This document shows, one piece after another, positions 42,168 to 52,524 of a stretch of DNA of 64,000 nucleotides. The notes beneath the pieces were generated by a model. That model did no database searches. It worked only from the letters and a program-made list of their open reading frames with translations, and had not been told where the DNA came from. A program made the position numbers and the translations under genes. This DNA comes from Kangiella profundi (GTDB taxonomy: Bacteria; Pseudomonadota; Gammaproteobacteria; Enterobacterales; Kangiellaceae): NCBI RefSeq assembly GCF_002838765.1, contig NZ_CP025120.1, positions 1,612,001-1,676,000 on the forward strand. Reading direction: 5' to 3'. Each line of letters opens with the position of its first letter. The first letter of the stretch is position 1.

Positions 42168-43193
42168 CTAATTCACAGTTTGATTAATCTCAATGTGAAA
42201 CTGTTCACCGGGCGTCAGTTTATTTAATGGCTCAGTTTGACCGAACTGATCTCCACTTCCAGGCTGAGCAATACCTTCAACAGAAAGACGAACCTCTACA
42301 ATAACATCCTGAGCTTGCCATAACTCAACATCAGGCAGCATGACATCTCCTGGAGTCAGTAATACCCCACCTTCAAGCTCGGAAAGTGCAACAGAACGAA
42401 CTGCAACTGGCGGACCACCTGCGTATGAGCGAACGAGCACGAAGGCCTTGCTAAACTTCTCAAGAGGAAGTTCAGAAAGGTTAGCAACAAAAACACGTAT
42501 ATTATTGGTTTGTTTTAATTTCAATTGATGTTCGGCTCGAGCAATCTGCTCACGCATCAACTGTGCAGATTGACTGTCAGGATCGCGCATATTCAACAGA
42601 CGCTGCCAATAATCGATAGCAGCCTGATAATTTTTCTGCTTAAACTGATTAACGCCTTGCATCAGTAAAGCACCTTCATGATTTGGCTGTTCCATTAAGA
42701 CCAGACCTATATGACGATCAGCTCGTTGAAATGCCGCCTGGTCATCAGACTCAAGAAAAATTTGCGCAACCTGCAGTCTACTTGCATCAGTTGGTTCAAG
42801 ATCAATTGCGCGGACGAATGCCTGATCAGCTTCATCAATTTCACCAAATCTCAGGAAGATCTGACCTAGCTGAAGCCACTTTTCCTTATTATCTGGATCC
42901 TGTTCACTTCTTAAGCGAAGTTCAGTTAAAAACTCGAGCGCTGATATTTCATCACTTTGAGCTTTTTCAGCTAGTTCAACCAGCGAAAGTCCAGCCAAGG
43001 ATTGGTGTTTTTCACTTAGAGCTTCAAGTTCCGCATGAGCGCCCATTTTGAAGTAAATAAAGAGACTTAAAACAGAGCTAATCACCAACATACCGCTGTA
43101 CAGTAGTTTTTTATTGGAACTCTTAAAAACGCCACCAAAGAGCCAGGCAGCCCAGGCCAGGGCTATCAGTGTTAATACAATCCAAGCTATCAT
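42168..43193 (-). CDS. ccmI: Cytochrome c maturation protein CcmI
   Basis: 341 residues. N-terminal two membrane helices (about 2-22 and 34-52) followed by TPR-like repeats (LGQIFLRFGEIDEADQAFVRAI, NYQAAIDYWQRLLN) and a C-terminal beta-rich domain. CcmI carries apocytochrome c to the CcmFH heme ligation complex. Last gene of the ccm run on the minus strand; it starts three bases after the ccmH stop. Confidence 0.9.
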   Translation of the reverse strand: MIAWIVLTLIALAWAAWLFGGVFKSSNKKLLYSGMLVISSVLSLFIYFKMGAHAELEALSEKHQSLAGLSLVELAEKAQSDEISALEFLTELRLRSEQDPDNKEKWLQLGQIFLRFGEIDEADQAFVRAIDLEPTDASRLQVAQIFLESDDQAAFQRADRHIGLVLMEQPNHEGALLMQGVNQFKQKNYQAAIDYWQRLLNMRDPDSQSAQLMREQIARAEHQLKLKQTNNIRVFVANLSELPLEKFSKAFVLVRSYAGGPPVAVRSVALSELEGGVLLTPGDVMLPDVELWQAQDVIVEVRLSVEGIAQPGSGDQFGQTEPLNKLTPGEQFHIEINQTVN

Positions 43194-43196
43194 TAA

Positions 43197-43631
43197 CTAT
43201 TCACCCTTCTCTTTGTCAGCTCGATTAGACTCGTCTTCCAATGTGACTTTGCGGCGACCAACTCGTGCAACAACTACCGCTAATATCACCAGAAAAATAA
43301 TCAGTGGCGAAAACCATAAAATGTAATTGGCTGGCTGCAATGGCGGGTCATACAGTACAAAGTCCCCATAGCGCTCCTGCATATAGGCAAGAATCTGACG
43401 CTTGGATTCGCCGGCTTTAATTTTTTGCTGAACGATAAAACGTAAATCTCTAGACAGAGGAGCATCTGAATCGGCAATGGTTTGGTTCTGACACTTAGGA
43501 CAACGTAGTTCATTGATTATTTCGTAATACAGTTGCTCTTGCTCTTCGCTATCAAAGTCATAGGTTTCAATGACGGCCTGAGCAAGCTGAGCCATCATTA
43601 AGGCACAAATTATCAGAATAAGCTTTTTCAT
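43197..43631 (-). CDS. ccmH: Cytochrome c maturation protein CcmH (CcmL-type)
   Basis: 144 residues: signal or anchor helix, then a periplasmic thiol-disulfide motif LRCPKCQN with Cys44 and Cys47, and a C-terminal helix (LWFSPLIIFLVILAVVVARV). It reduces apocytochrome c cysteines before heme attachment. Overlaps the ccmG stop by four bases (43628-43631). Confidence 0.93.
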   Translation of the reverse strand: MKKLILIICALMMAQLAQAVIETYDFDSEEQEQLYYEIINELRCPKCQNQTIADSDAPLSRDLRFIVQQKIKAGESKRQILAYMQERYGDFVLYDPPLQPANYILWFSPLIIFLVILAVVVARVGRRKVTLEDESNRADKEKGE

Positions 43632-44194
43632 TCGGCGGCCTCCAGTTGCTCTAGATTAGGGTCAAGCTCCTTCATCTTTGGCAAAATGATGGTATTCCAG
43701 ACCCGATTGTCTATCACACCAACATAGCGGTGATGGATTACACCATTACCATCTACTAGGAAGGTTTCTGGAGCACCGTAAACTCCAAGGTCAATGCCCA
43801 TGGTGCCTTGTTCATCTGCGATGGAAAATAAGTATGGATCGCCGCCTTTTTGAAGGTATTTCAAAGCATCCACCCGCTCATCTTTATAATTCAAGCCAAT
43901 GATTGGGATGGGATATTGATTGGCAAACCTAACCAGATATGGATGCTCAACATGACATGAGACGCACCAAGTTGCCCACACATTAAGCAAAAACGGCTTG
44001 TTAGGTAAATCCTGATTAGTGAAGAACTCTTCGGCGTTGTGCAGATTACTCAGACGAAACTCAGGAACCTCTTTACCAATTCGCTGAGATGGCAATTCTG
44101 TCGGATCATTTCCCAAAGAAAACCAGAACACCACCACCAGAGCGGTAAAAATCACAATAGGTATAGAGGTGATAATAACTTTTTTATTGGCCAT
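43628..44194 (-). CDS. ccmG: Thiol:disulfide interchange protein CcmG/DsbE
   Basis: 188 residues. Membrane anchor near residues 8-26, then thioredoxin-like fold with active-site WATWCVSC (Cys77/Cys80). It reduces CcmH and apocytochrome c in the periplasm. Its start overlaps the ccmF end by 11 bases. Confidence 0.93.
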   Translation of the reverse strand: MANKKVIITSIPIVIFTALVVVFWFSLGNDPTELPSQRIGKEVPEFRLSNLHNAEEFFTNQDLPNKPFLLNVWATWCVSCHVEHPYLVRFANQYPIPIIGLNYKDERVDALKYLQKGGDPYLFSIADEQGTMGIDLGVYGAPETFLVDGNGVIHHRYVGVIDNRVWNTIILPKMKELDPNLEQLEAAE

Positions 44195-46172
44195 TAGTGA
44201 TAGCCTCCTGAGACGCTTTTTTCTTGAATTTTTTTTCCCGGTAGCGTTTATCCGTCATCGCTAAAATACCACCCAGTGCCATAAAAATAGCTCCTAACCA
44301 AATCCAACGTACAAACGGCTTGTAGTAAACGCGAATTGCCCAAGCAGAATTGTCCAGCGGTTCGCCCATGGCGATATAAACATCTCTAAATAAACCAGGG
44401 TCAATGGCCGCCTCAGTCATAACCATTTGTGAAGCATTGTAGCGACGCTTTTCAGGCTTCAATTGAGCAATAAAATCATCATCTTTTGTGACATCGAAAA
44501 TCGCTTTGGAGGCAATGTAGTTTGGACCTTGAATATTCTTGAAATCTTTAAAGTGTACCGACAGGCCTTCAACTTCGACGGTTTCGCCAATTTCAATGCG
44601 AATATCTTTTTCGATGCTGTAATAAGAAGTGAGCACTACACCGAGCGTAGTAACGGCAACACCAATATGAGCTAGAATCATACCCCAGTAACTGCGGCTA
44701 ATTTTACGCATACCGGCCAAGCGCGACTGACTTTTAGAGGATTGAAGCTGAATATACTTCACTGTGCCTGCAATGACCCAAAGACCAAGAATGGTACCGA
44801 GAATAGCCATCGGTTCGATATCAGCAAACGTAAAGCCATTAAGGCCAAAAGTAAGTAGCAATCCTAGGAATATGCAACTTAAGAACCACCAAAGATACTT
44901 TTTCAACAATGCAGGAAGGTCATCTTTTTTCCAGCTGATTTGCTGCCCCAGAGGCATTAACAGCAGAATAGGAATAAAGAACACCGAAAACATTAGATTG
45001 AAATACGGAGGGCCCACTGAAGACTTGCCATCGGTAAAGGCTTCAACCATCAATGGGTGCAAGGTTCCAAGTAATACCACAAAAGTTGAAACCGCTAATA
45101 ATGCGTTGTTAAACAGCAATGCAATTTCACGCGATACCAGCGTGTAGTCTGATTTAGAACGAACTTTACTAGATTGAATGGCATATAAAATTAGAGAAGC
45201 GCCAACCACAATAGCAAGGAACATCAAAATAAACTTACCGCGAACAGGATCGTTAGCAAAAGCGTGAACAGATGTAAGAACACCAGAGCGAACCAGGAAG
45301 GTTCCCAGTAAGCTTAGCGAGAAGGTCAAAATCGCCAGTAATACAGTCCAGGACTTAAAGGCTGCTCTTTTTTCCGTTGCTGCCAGAGAGTGTATCAGTG
45401 CAGTGCCCGCTAGCCATGGTAAGAAGGAAGCATTTTCGACCGGATCCCAGAACCACCAGCCACCCCAGCCAAGTTCATAGTATGCCCACCAGCTACCCAG
45501 GGCTATACCAAGTGTCATGAAAATCCATGCTACCGTCGTCCAAGGACGCGACCACTTTGCCCATTTATGATCCAGCTCGCCCTGTAGCAGTCCCGCTATA
45601 GCAAAGGCGAACACGACAGAAAAACCCACATAACCCATATACAACATTGGGGGGTGAACAATAAGACCGAAGTCCTGTAGCAAAGGATTCAGATCCGCAC
45701 CATCAATTGGGATAAAAGGTAATGCTCGCTCGAAAGGATTTGACGTAAACAATGTAAAAGATACGAAACCTACAGCAATCAGTCCCATAACACCCAAAAC
45801 GCGAGAAATCATAGTGTCTGGCAAAGACTTGCTGAACTTTGAAACAGCAAATATCCATCCTGCTAATATCAATACCCAAAGTAACAAGGACCCTTCATGA
45901 GAGCCCCAAACAGCGGAAATCCGATAATAAAGCGGTAACTGAGTGTTTGAATGATTGGCAACGTAAGCTACTGAAAAATCATTCTGAATAAAGGAAATCG
46001 TCAAGCAGGCAAAACTGGCCAGCATCAACAGAAATAAACTGGTCGATGCTTTATGGGCAAATTGAATCAACCCCTTATGGTTGGTATGAGCACCATAAAA
46101 TGGCAAGGTACCTAATAAAATGGCGTTAATAAACGCCATGATTAGAAAGAAATTTCCGAGTTCAGGTATCAA
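44184..46172 (-). CDS. ccmF: Heme lyase subunit CcmF
   Basis: 662-residue polytopic membrane protein. The tryptophan-rich WWD motif ELGWGGWWFWDPVENASF handles heme, in line with its role of attaching heme to apocytochrome c with CcmH and CcmI. Around 15 hydrophobic segments can be traced. It follows ccmE and precedes ccmG, as in most gammaproteobacterial ccm operons. Confidence 0.95.
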   Translation of the reverse strand: MIPELGNFFLIMAFINAILLGTLPFYGAHTNHKGLIQFAHKASTSLFLLMLASFACLTISFIQNDFSVAYVANHSNTQLPLYYRISAVWGSHEGSLLLWVLILAGWIFAVSKFSKSLPDTMISRVLGVMGLIAVGFVSFTLFTSNPFERALPFIPIDGADLNPLLQDFGLIVHPPMLYMGYVGFSVVFAFAIAGLLQGELDHKWAKWSRPWTTVAWIFMTLGIALGSWWAYYELGWGGWWFWDPVENASFLPWLAGTALIHSLAATEKRAAFKSWTVLLAILTFSLSLLGTFLVRSGVLTSVHAFANDPVRGKFILMFLAIVVGASLILYAIQSSKVRSKSDYTLVSREIALLFNNALLAVSTFVVLLGTLHPLMVEAFTDGKSSVGPPYFNLMFSVFFIPILLLMPLGQQISWKKDDLPALLKKYLWWFLSCIFLGLLLTFGLNGFTFADIEPMAILGTILGLWVIAGTVKYIQLQSSKSQSRLAGMRKISRSYWGMILAHIGVAVTTLGVVLTSYYSIEKDIRIEIGETVEVEGLSVHFKDFKNIQGPNYIASKAIFDVTKDDDFIAQLKPEKRRYNASQMVMTEAAIDPGLFRDVYIAMGEPLDNSAWAIRVYYKPFVRWIWLGAIFMALGGILAMTDKRYREKKFKKKASQEAITNGQ

Positions 46173-46183
46173 GGGAAAACCTA

Positions 46184-46663
46184 CTAATATTTGTCTGAGG
46201 ATTGTTTAGATTCGTCACCATCACGTGGCTGCATTGGATGACCATACTTTTGCAGAGAGGCTTCTACCTCTGGTGGCATATAGGTCTCGTCATGTTTTGC
46301 CAATACCTTTGATGCCACTAGTTTATTTGGCTCAACTAACTGACCTTCTGCAATAACACCCTGCCCCTCTTTAAACAGGTCAGGCAAAATATTATCGAAA
46401 CTGATAATCATCTGACTTTGGTTATCAGTGATTTTAAACTCTACATAAAGACTTTCTGTTGAGCGCTCAATTGAGCCAGGAACGACCAAACCACCGACAC
46501 GAATAGTTTTATTGAGTGGTGCCTTGCCTTCTTTAACTTCGGTAGGAGCATAGAAGTGATTAATATTCTCGTTCAGAGCGAACAGGATCAGAGCAACAGC
46601 TCCAGACAGTAGAGCCAGACCGGCCAGAATAGCAATAAGTTTGTTGCGACGATGTGCTTTCAT
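46184..46663 (-). CDS. ccmE: Heme chaperone CcmE
   Basis: 159 residues: a basic N-terminus, membrane helix near 10-30, then a beta-barrel periplasmic domain with the heme-binding His124 in LAKHDETYMPPEV. CcmE binds heme covalently and passes it to CcmF. The C-terminus is flexible and acidic. Seven bases after ccmD. Confidence 0.95.
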   Translation of the reverse strand: MKAHRRNKLIAILAGLALLSGAVALILFALNENINHFYAPTEVKEGKAPLNKTIRVGGLVVPGSIERSTESLYVEFKITDNQSQMIISFDNILPDLFKEGQGVIAEGQLVEPNKLVASKVLAKHDETYMPPEVEASLQKYGHPMQPRDGDESKQSSDKY

Positions 46664-46669
46664 AAATCT

Positions 46670-46894
46670 TTAATCTCGTGATTCGGCTTTATCAACTTTA
46701 AGCTTGCGAGCCTTAACCTGACTACGATCAGAATCACCTGAATTGAGCTCAGATTTTACTTGGCTACGCAGAGATTTCAATAAATATCGGAACCAATAGA
46801 ATAAACCTAATAACACCAGAAAAGTGACGATATAGCTGGACCAGACATAAGCGCCATGTTTACCCATAAATATGAATTCGTGGAAGCTATTCAT
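46670..46894 (-). CDS. ccmD: Heme exporter protein CcmD
   Basis: 74 residues with a single membrane helix (SSYIVTFLVLLGLFYWF) and a basic cytoplasmic tail, typical CcmD. It stabilises the CcmABC-CcmE complex. Four bases from ccmC. The opposite-frame ORF at 46887-47123 is a shadow of ccmC. Confidence 0.88.
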   Translation of the reverse strand: MNSFHEFIFMGKHGAYVWSSYIVTFLVLLGLFYWFRYLLKSLRSQVKSELNSGDSDRSQVKARKLKVDKAESRD

Positions 46895-46897
46895 TGT

Positions 46898-47671
46898 TTA
46901 ACCTCCCTTCTGCATTTGCTTTGATGGATGAGAAGCAGCCCAGTCCGAAACCCAGCGAGATTTCTGTTCGCGGATTAAAACCTCTACCCGTAAGCGCATA
47001 ATGACTAAGCCTATGAATAATAGATAGAAAGCGCCTATCATGATAAATAACGGCACCTGAAATTCTGGCGCCAAGGCTCCTTTCTGAGTCACCGAATAGC
47101 CTTGATGCAGAGTGTTCCACCATTTAACAGAAAAATAGATGATGGGCACGTTGATAACGCCAACAATGGCCAGTACCGATGCGGCTTTGTCGGCCTTGGC
47201 ACGTTCGGCAAAAGAAGAATGTAGTGCGATAAAACCTAAGTATAGGAATAACAATAGCAATTCTGAGGTTAATCGTGCATCCCACTCCCACCAGGTGCCC
47301 CAGGTAGGCTTACCCCATACCGCACCGGTGAATAGAGCAATGAAGGTCATGGCGGCACCAATTGGCGCAATGGCACGAGAAGCAGCAAATGCCATCTTCA
47401 TTTTCCAGACCAGACCAATGATTGAGGCAATTGCCATAACCACATAACCAACCATCGAAAGAGCTGCAGCCGGAACATGGATATACATAATACGGACGGT
47501 ATGCCCCTGTCCCTGACGAGCCTCAATTGGCGAAGCCCACAAGGAATAATAAAGCCCAATCGCCAATAGAATCAGGGTACTTGCCCAGATCCACGGAAGC
47601 CATTTGGAGGATTTTTCAAAGAACCATTTAGGGGAACCGAGTTGATGAAACCAACGCCAACGAGAAGCCAT
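46898..47671 (-). CDS. ccmC: Heme transporter subunit CcmC
   Basis: 257 residues with about six transmembrane helices and the tryptophan-rich WWD-like motif in WGKPTWGTWWEWDARLTSEL, as in the heme-handling family. CcmC presents heme to CcmE. It follows ccmB after a 58-base gap. Confidence 0.94.
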   Translation of the reverse strand: MASRWRWFHQLGSPKWFFEKSSKWLPWIWASTLILLAIGLYYSLWASPIEARQGQGHTVRIMYIHVPAAALSMVGYVVMAIASIIGLVWKMKMAFAASRAIAPIGAAMTFIALFTGAVWGKPTWGTWWEWDARLTSELLLLFLYLGFIALHSSFAERAKADKAASVLAIVGVINVPIIYFSVKWWNTLHQGYSVTQKGALAPEFQVPLFIMIGAFYLLFIGLVIMRLRVEVLIREQKSRWVSDWAASHPSKQMQKGG

Positions 47672-47729
47672 TAATTGTAAACCTATTGTCAGTCAGTCTT
47701 TAATTTAGCTGGCCACTAGCGACAATCTG

Positions 47730-48401
47730 CTAGCTGACCGAAATTTTCAATGCGCGTCCCGCTGCAAAGGGACTTACTACCAGCGCAATCATCAAAAGTG
47801 CAGCCAAAATCGCAAGTTGGCCATTATAACTGAAATTTTCCAGCGATGCTGTAACTGTTGAAGTGCCAAAAATCAAAATCGGTACATACAAAGGCAACAC
47901 TAGAATGGCAACCAACATGCCGTTACGATTGGCGGCCAAAGCCAGACTCATACCAATTGCGCCAATTAGACACAGAGTTGGCGTTCCCAGCAGAAGGCTC
48001 AACATCAGGACCCAAGTATGATTGGATTCGACAAAGCCATGATTGATCTGCATCAAAATACCCAGCAAAGGCGAAATAATTACCAATGGCAGGCCTGTTA
48101 ATAGCCAATGCGCAAGAATTTTAGCGCTTGCAACTTGAGTTGGCCCAGCAATCAACAAGGTCTGTTCAAGCGAGCCGTCCTGATAATCACTGCGGTAAAA
48201 TTGCTCAAGAGACAGCAAAGTTGAAAGCAATGCAGCAACCCAGATAATACCTGGAGCAATTTTTTGTAAAACCGGGGCTTCAGGACTCACCCCAAACGGA
48301 AATAGGCTGACGACCATCACGAAGAAAAACAAAGGAATGACGATACCGATCCAGTTACGGCGCGCAACCATCAACTCTCTCTTCAATAAGGCGCTAAACA
48401 T
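47730..48401 (-). CDS. ccmB: Heme exporter permease CcmB
   Basis: 223 residues, six hydrophobic segments, ABC-2 type permease. Works with CcmA to release holo-CcmE. Its start overlaps the ccmA stop by one base. Confidence 0.93.
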   Translation of the reverse strand: MFSALLKRELMVARRNWIGIVIPLFFFVMVVSLFPFGVSPEAPVLQKIAPGIIWVAALLSTLLSLEQFYRSDYQDGSLEQTLLIAGPTQVASAKILAHWLLTGLPLVIISPLLGILMQINHGFVESNHTWVLMLSLLLGTPTLCLIGAIGMSLALAANRNGMLVAILVLPLYVPILIFGTSTVTASLENFSYNGQLAILAALLMIALVVSPFAAGRALKISVS

Positions 48402-49027
48402 TAGTGCTCAATCCCTATCCGTTGATCAATGGCCAATTCTTCAATCTCATGATGTGATGTAAACAGAACCGTACCACCCTGTCTGGCAAACTGCTGAATC
48501 AGCTCAGCCAGCCAATGGCGTGTGCCCTTATCCAGATTGACGAAGGGTTCATCCAATATCCAGATTTTCGCTGGCTCAATCACTAGGCGACAAAGAGCAA
48601 CCTTGTGTTGCTGACCAGCCGACAACTCTGCAAAACGGCGATTCTGTAGCTGTCCAATTCCGAGTTCAGTTGTTGCTTTATCAATCAGAGGTTTTGGATC
48701 TTTAACGCCTCTCAATCGAGCATAGAAGCTCAAGTTTTCGAAAATGGTCAGTTCCGCCTTCATTGATAAGGCATGAGCCAGAAAGATAAGATCTTGAAAG
48801 TAATCAGAATCTAGACTGGTGATGAGCTGGCCATTCCAGTGAATTTTGCCGCTATCTGCCTGTAACAGGCCGGACAGACAACGCATCAGGCTGGTTTTAC
48901 CCGCACCATTTTCACCATAAAGATAAGTAATAGTTGAAGGCGCCAACTCAAGTTCAGCGCCTTCCAACAAAACGTGCTCAGCACGCGATATGGTCAAATC
49001 AGAGGCTGATAAGCCTTTGTTTGTCAT
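48401..49027 (-). CDS. ccmA: Heme exporter ATPase CcmA
   Basis: 208 residues. ABC ATPase: Walker A GENGAGKTSLM, signature LSAGQQHKVAL, Walker B IWILDEPF. It powers the CcmAB transporter. It is 24 bases after the leuB stop; the leuCDB and ccm genes share the strand and may read through. Confidence 0.94.
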   Translation of the reverse strand: MTNKGLSASDLTISRAEHVLLEGAELELAPSTITYLYGENGAGKTSLMRCLSGLLQADSGKIHWNGQLITSLDSDYFQDLIFLAHALSMKAELTIFENLSFYARLRGVKDPKPLIDKATTELGIGQLQNRRFAELSAGQQHKVALCRLVIEPAKIWILDEPFVNLDKGTRHWLAELIQQFARQGGTVLFTSHHEIEELAIDQRIGIEH

Positions 49028-49050
49028 AGTGATCCTTATTTTAGTGCCCC

Positions 49051-50127
49051 TTATTTAAGAGCAGCCAATACTGCATCGCCCATTTCACTGGTCGATACCA
49101 GTTTCATGCCGTCAGTATATATGTCACCGGTGCGGTAACCTTGATCCAAGACAGTAGAAACGGCATTTTCAATTTTGTCTGCCAAAGCTTCTTCACCAAA
49201 GCTGTGACGCAACATCATTGAAACAGAAAGGATAGTCGCTAACGGGTTGGCTTTGTTCTGGCCAGCAATATCAGGAGCGCTACCGTGGATTGGCTCATAC
49301 ATGCCTTTACCATTAGCATCCAAACTAGCGGAAGGAAGCATACCAATCGAACCAGTCAACATTGCCGCACAGTCAGACAAGATATCACCAAACATATTAC
49401 CAGTAACCATCACATCAAATTGCTTAGGAGCTCTAACCAACTGCATAGCCGCGTTATCCACATACATGTGCGTTAACTCAACTTCTGGATACTCCTTACC
49501 AACACGAGTCATCACTTCGCGCCATAGTTCAGTTACTTCAAGTACGTTTGCTTTGTCCACTGAACATAAACGCTTATCACGCAACATTGCTGCACGGAAT
49601 GCAACGTGTGCGATACGCTCAATTTCACTCTCACTATAGATGTAAGTATTAAAACCTTCGCGCTCGCCATTATTGTTTGTACGAATACCACGTGGCTGAC
49701 CAAAATAGATACCGCCGGTTAATTCGCGAACAATCAATACATCCAGTCCAGAAACCAGTTCAGGTTTTAAACTTGATGCGCTAGCCAGTTGGGGGTACAA
49801 AATAGCTGGACGTAAATTACCGAACAACTTCAGTTCAGAACGAAGTTTTAACAATGCTTTTTCTGGACGAACCGCGATTTCATATTGTTCCCACTTAGGA
49901 CCGCCAACGGCGCCCAGTAGAACCGAATCTGCCTGACGCGCTTTCTCAAGCACTTCATCAGTCAAAGGCACGCCATGTTCATCAAAAGAAGAACCGCCCA
50001 CCAATGCAGACTCATAAGTCATATCCAAGCCATGGTCAGCAATTAGCGCGTCCAATACACGCGTCGCCTGACCCACAATCTCCGGACCAATACCATCGCC
50101 CGGCAATACCAAAATTTTCTTAGTCAT
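49051..50127 (-). CDS. leuB: 3-isopropylmalate dehydrogenase
   Basis: 358-residue NAD-dependent dehydrogenase of leucine synthesis. Typical motifs: [38 protein letters not shown] with its Arg residues for substrate, [18 protein letters not shown] and [16 protein letters not shown]. Last of leuC-leuD-leuB, after a 185-base gap containing a palindromic repeat. Confidence 0.96.
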   Translation of the reverse strand: MTKKILVLPGDGIGPEIVGQATRVLDALIADHGLDMTYESALVGGSSFDEHGVPLTDEVLEKARQADSVLLGAVGGPKWEQYEIAVRPEKALLKLRSELKLFGNLRPAILYPQLASASSLKPELVSGLDVLIVRELTGGIYFGQPRGIRTNNNGEREGFNTYIYSESEIERIAHVAFRAAMLRDKRLCSVDKANVLEVTELWREVMTRVGKEYPEVELTHMYVDNAAMQLVRAPKQFDVMVTGNMFGDILSDCAAMLTGSIGMLPSASLDANGKGMYEPIHGSAPDIAGQNKANPLATILSVSMMLRHSFGEEALADKIENAVSTVLDQGYRTGDIYTDGMKLVSTSEMGDAVLAALK

Positions 50128-50159
50128 CTTGTTACTCTACTCTTTGAGTTTTGTAAAAC

Positions 50160-50177
50160 GGTGCGTCGCGACGCACC
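50160..50177. repeat. Perfect 18-bp palindrome between leuD and leuB (family B)
   Basis: GGTGCGTCGCGACGCACC is its own reverse complement. It shares its core with the element at 29857-29872 and resembles the GTAGGG...CGCCC elements near 24435 and 24624. Within the leuCDB gap, it might shape transcript structure between the genes. Confidence 0.7.
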
Positions 50178-50312
50178 CTACTGTCAATTCATTTTCATTT
50201 TAACGGAGGAAAATTGCTTCAGGGCGAGGCATTTAGAACTTTTTTAATGGGGAGTTGGCACTTTAGCCAATGACCCAGAAAAAATTCTAAATAACAAAGC
50301 ACTGGAGTAATT

Positions 50313-50954
50313 TTACCCGTTAAAAAGCCATGGAGCGCGTTTCTTACGCTCACTCTCATATGCTGTAATCGCCGCTTCCTGTTGCAGGGTGATACCAATA
50401 TCATCAAGTCCATTCAACAGGCTGTGCTTACGATCAGATTCAACCTCAAAATTAATCACTTCACCATTCGGGCGCGTAATTGTTTGTTGCTCAAGATTGA
50501 TATCCAGCTTATAGCCTTCGTTTGCTTCAGTTTCTTTAAACAGCAAATCAACCGTATCATGATCTAAAACGATCGGTAAGATACCGTTTTTGAAGCAGTT
50601 GTTGAAGAAAATATCAGCAAAACTCGGCGCAATTACCGCCTTGATGCCATAATCCTCTAAAGCCCAGGGAGCATGCTCACGGCTTGAACCGCAACCGAAG
50701 TTTTCGCGAGCCAGTAATACTGACGCCCCTTTATAGCGCGGGAAGTTCAAAACAAAATCAGGGTTAACCGGACGCTTAGAGTTATCCATACCCGGCTCAC
50801 CATGATCAAGATAACGCCATTCATCGAATAAGTTTGGACCAAAACCGCTACGTTTAATGGACTTCAAGAACTGCTTTGGAATAATCGCATCAGTATCCAC
50901 ATTGGCACGGTCTAATGGCACCGTTAAACCTGTATGCTGAGTAAAAGCTTCCAT
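50313..50954 (-). CDS. leuD: 3-isopropylmalate dehydratase small subunit
   Basis: 213-residue small subunit, forming with LeuC the isomerase that interconverts 2- and 3-isopropylmalate. The swivel domain motifs [19 protein letters not shown] and [14 protein letters not shown] are present. Its start overlaps the leuC stop by one base. The downstream plus- and minus-frame ORFs in this gap are not genes. Confidence 0.95.
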   Translation of the reverse strand: MEAFTQHTGLTVPLDRANVDTDAIIPKQFLKSIKRSGFGPNLFDEWRYLDHGEPGMDNSKRPVNPDFVLNFPRYKGASVLLARENFGCGSSREHAPWALEDYGIKAVIAPSFADIFFNNCFKNGILPIVLDHDTVDLLFKETEANEGYKLDINLEQQTITRPNGEVINFEVESDRKHSLLNGLDDIGITLQQEAAITAYESERKKRAPWLFNG

Positions 50955-52387
50955 TAGTTAGCACCTCCAGTAATCGGTTGTAATTCTAATTCACGAACAT
51001 CCGTGAAGTGACCATAAACAGCTGCGGCTGCGGCCATTCCAGGGCTTACTAGATGCGTACGTCCACCTTGGCCCTGACGACCTTCGAAGTTACGGTTTGA
51101 AGTTGAAGCACAATGCTCACCAGGCTCCAGACGGTCGGCATTCATGGCCAGACACATGGAGCAACCAGGTTCGCGCCACTGGAAACCTGCTTCGATAAAG
51201 ATTTTATCCAGACCTTCAGCTTCGGCCTGTTGTTTAACCAAACCAGAGCCCGGCACCACCATCGCCAATTTGACGCTGGCTGCTACTTTACGACCTTTGG
51301 CAACTGCAGCTGCTTCACGCAAATCTTCAATACGTGAATTGGTACAGGAACCAATAAAGACTTTATCGACCGGGATTTGAGTAATCGGCATGTCTGCTTT
51401 TAAGTCCATATACTTAAGCGCACGCTCAATACCCTCTTTCTTAACGGCATTTGATTCGTTAGCTGGATTAGGAATGGTACCCGTCACAGGCTTAACCATT
51501 TCTGGTGAGGTACCCCAGGTGACCTGAGGGATGATATCTTCAGCTTTTAGCTCAACCACTTTATCGAAGTGTGCATCGGCATCACTTTTCAGTTCACGCC
51601 AGGCTTTAACAGCCATATCCCAATGTTCACCTTTCGGTGCAAATGGACGACCTTTCACATATTCGATGGTCTTATCATCAACAGCCACCAGACCAATACG
51701 CGCACCCGCTTCAATCGCCATATTACAGATGGTCATACGACCTTCCATGGATAAAGCTTCAATTGCGCTACCAGCAAATTCCATCGCGTGGCCATTACCA
51801 CCGGCTGTACCAATTTCGCCGATCACTGCCAACACGATATCTTTTGCAGTTACGCCAAGACCAAGCTGGCCATCAACCTTGATCAGCATGTTCTTCATTT
51901 TCTTTTGCCGTAAACACTGAGTCGCCAAAACATGCTCAACTTCTGATGTACCCACACCGAAAGCCATGGCTCCAAATGCACCGTGAGTAGCAGTATGAGA
52001 GTCACCACAAACCATAGTAATACCCGGCAATGTGTAGCCCTGCTCTGGGCCTATCACATGAACAATACCCTGACGAATATCGTCCATTTTAAATTCAGTT
52101 ACACCGTACTCATCACAGTTATCATCAAGCGTCTGCACCTGAATACGTGAAATCGGATCTTCTATGCCCTTTGTTCTGTCGGTAGTAGGTACATTGTGAT
52201 CAGGGGTGGCCAGGTTGGCGTCGATACGACGTGGCTTACGGCCAGCTAGCTTGAGGCCTTCAAAAGCCTGTGGCGAAGTGACTTCATGGAGAAGTTGACG
52301 GTCAATATAGATTAGCGCTGAACCGTCGTCATTTTGCGCGACAAGATGGTCATCCCATAACTTGTCATAAAGGGTTTTACCAGCCAT
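50954..52387 (-). CDS. leuC: 3-isopropylmalate dehydratase large subunit
   Basis: 477-residue Fe-S dehydratase. Cysteines for the 4Fe-4S cluster are seen in [10 protein letters not shown] and [16 protein letters not shown]-like [13 protein letters not shown] is also present. First gene of leuCDB; leuA is not nearby. Between it and the divergent LysR gene are a dyad and a promoter (52505-52539). Thirteen-codon mini-ORF at 52441-52482 is described in the findings. Confidence 0.96.
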   Translation of the reverse strand: MAGKTLYDKLWDDHLVAQNDDGSALIYIDRQLLHEVTSPQAFEGLKLAGRKPRRIDANLATPDHNVPTTDRTKGIEDPISRIQVQTLDDNCDEYGVTEFKMDDIRQGIVHVIGPEQGYTLPGITMVCGDSHTATHGAFGAMAFGVGTSEVEHVLATQCLRQKKMKNMLIKVDGQLGLGVTAKDIVLAVIGEIGTAGGNGHAMEFAGSAIEALSMEGRMTICNMAIEAGARIGLVAVDDKTIEYVKGRPFAPKGEHWDMAVKAWRELKSDADAHFDKVVELKAEDIIPQVTWGTSPEMVKPVTGTIPNPANESNAVKKEGIERALKYMDLKADMPITQIPVDKVFIGSCTNSRIEDLREAAAVAKGRKVAASVKLAMVVPGSGLVKQQAEAEGLDKIFIEAGFQWREPGCSMCLAMNADRLEPGEHCASTSNRNFEGRQGQGGRTHLVSPGMAAAAAVYGHFTDVRELELQPITGGAN

Positions 52388-52504
52388 TTGGTACCTCTAG
52401 TATTTATGATAAAGAGTATCGATTAGGTTAATGGTTGAAGTCAGGCTTGCTGTTTTTGCTTTGATAGAGCAAATAGAGGCATGAGAGTGTCCTGACAGCA
52501 ACAA

Positions 52505-52524
52505 CTATCACTTGAGCATGATAG
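52505..52524. promoter_or_regulatory. Candidate LysR operator between leuC and its divergent LysR
   Basis: CTATCACTTGAGCATGATAG is a dyad with CTATCA/TGATAG half-sites separated by eight bases. It overlaps the -35 of the LysR gene promoter, as expected for autoregulation and for control of the divergent leuC. The family and position support it; binding is inferred. Confidence 0.5.

Noticed and set aside
42159..42168. GGTTCGATCC on the minus strand, like a tRNA T-arm
   Set aside because: No acceptor, D or anticodon stems around it; it is partly the end of ccmI.
46887..47123. 78-codon ORF inside ccmC
   Set aside because: Shadow of the ccmC reading frame, overlapping it fully.
50219..50413. 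64-codon ORF between leuD and leuB
   Set aside because: It overlaps the leuD end in another frame and has no family features.
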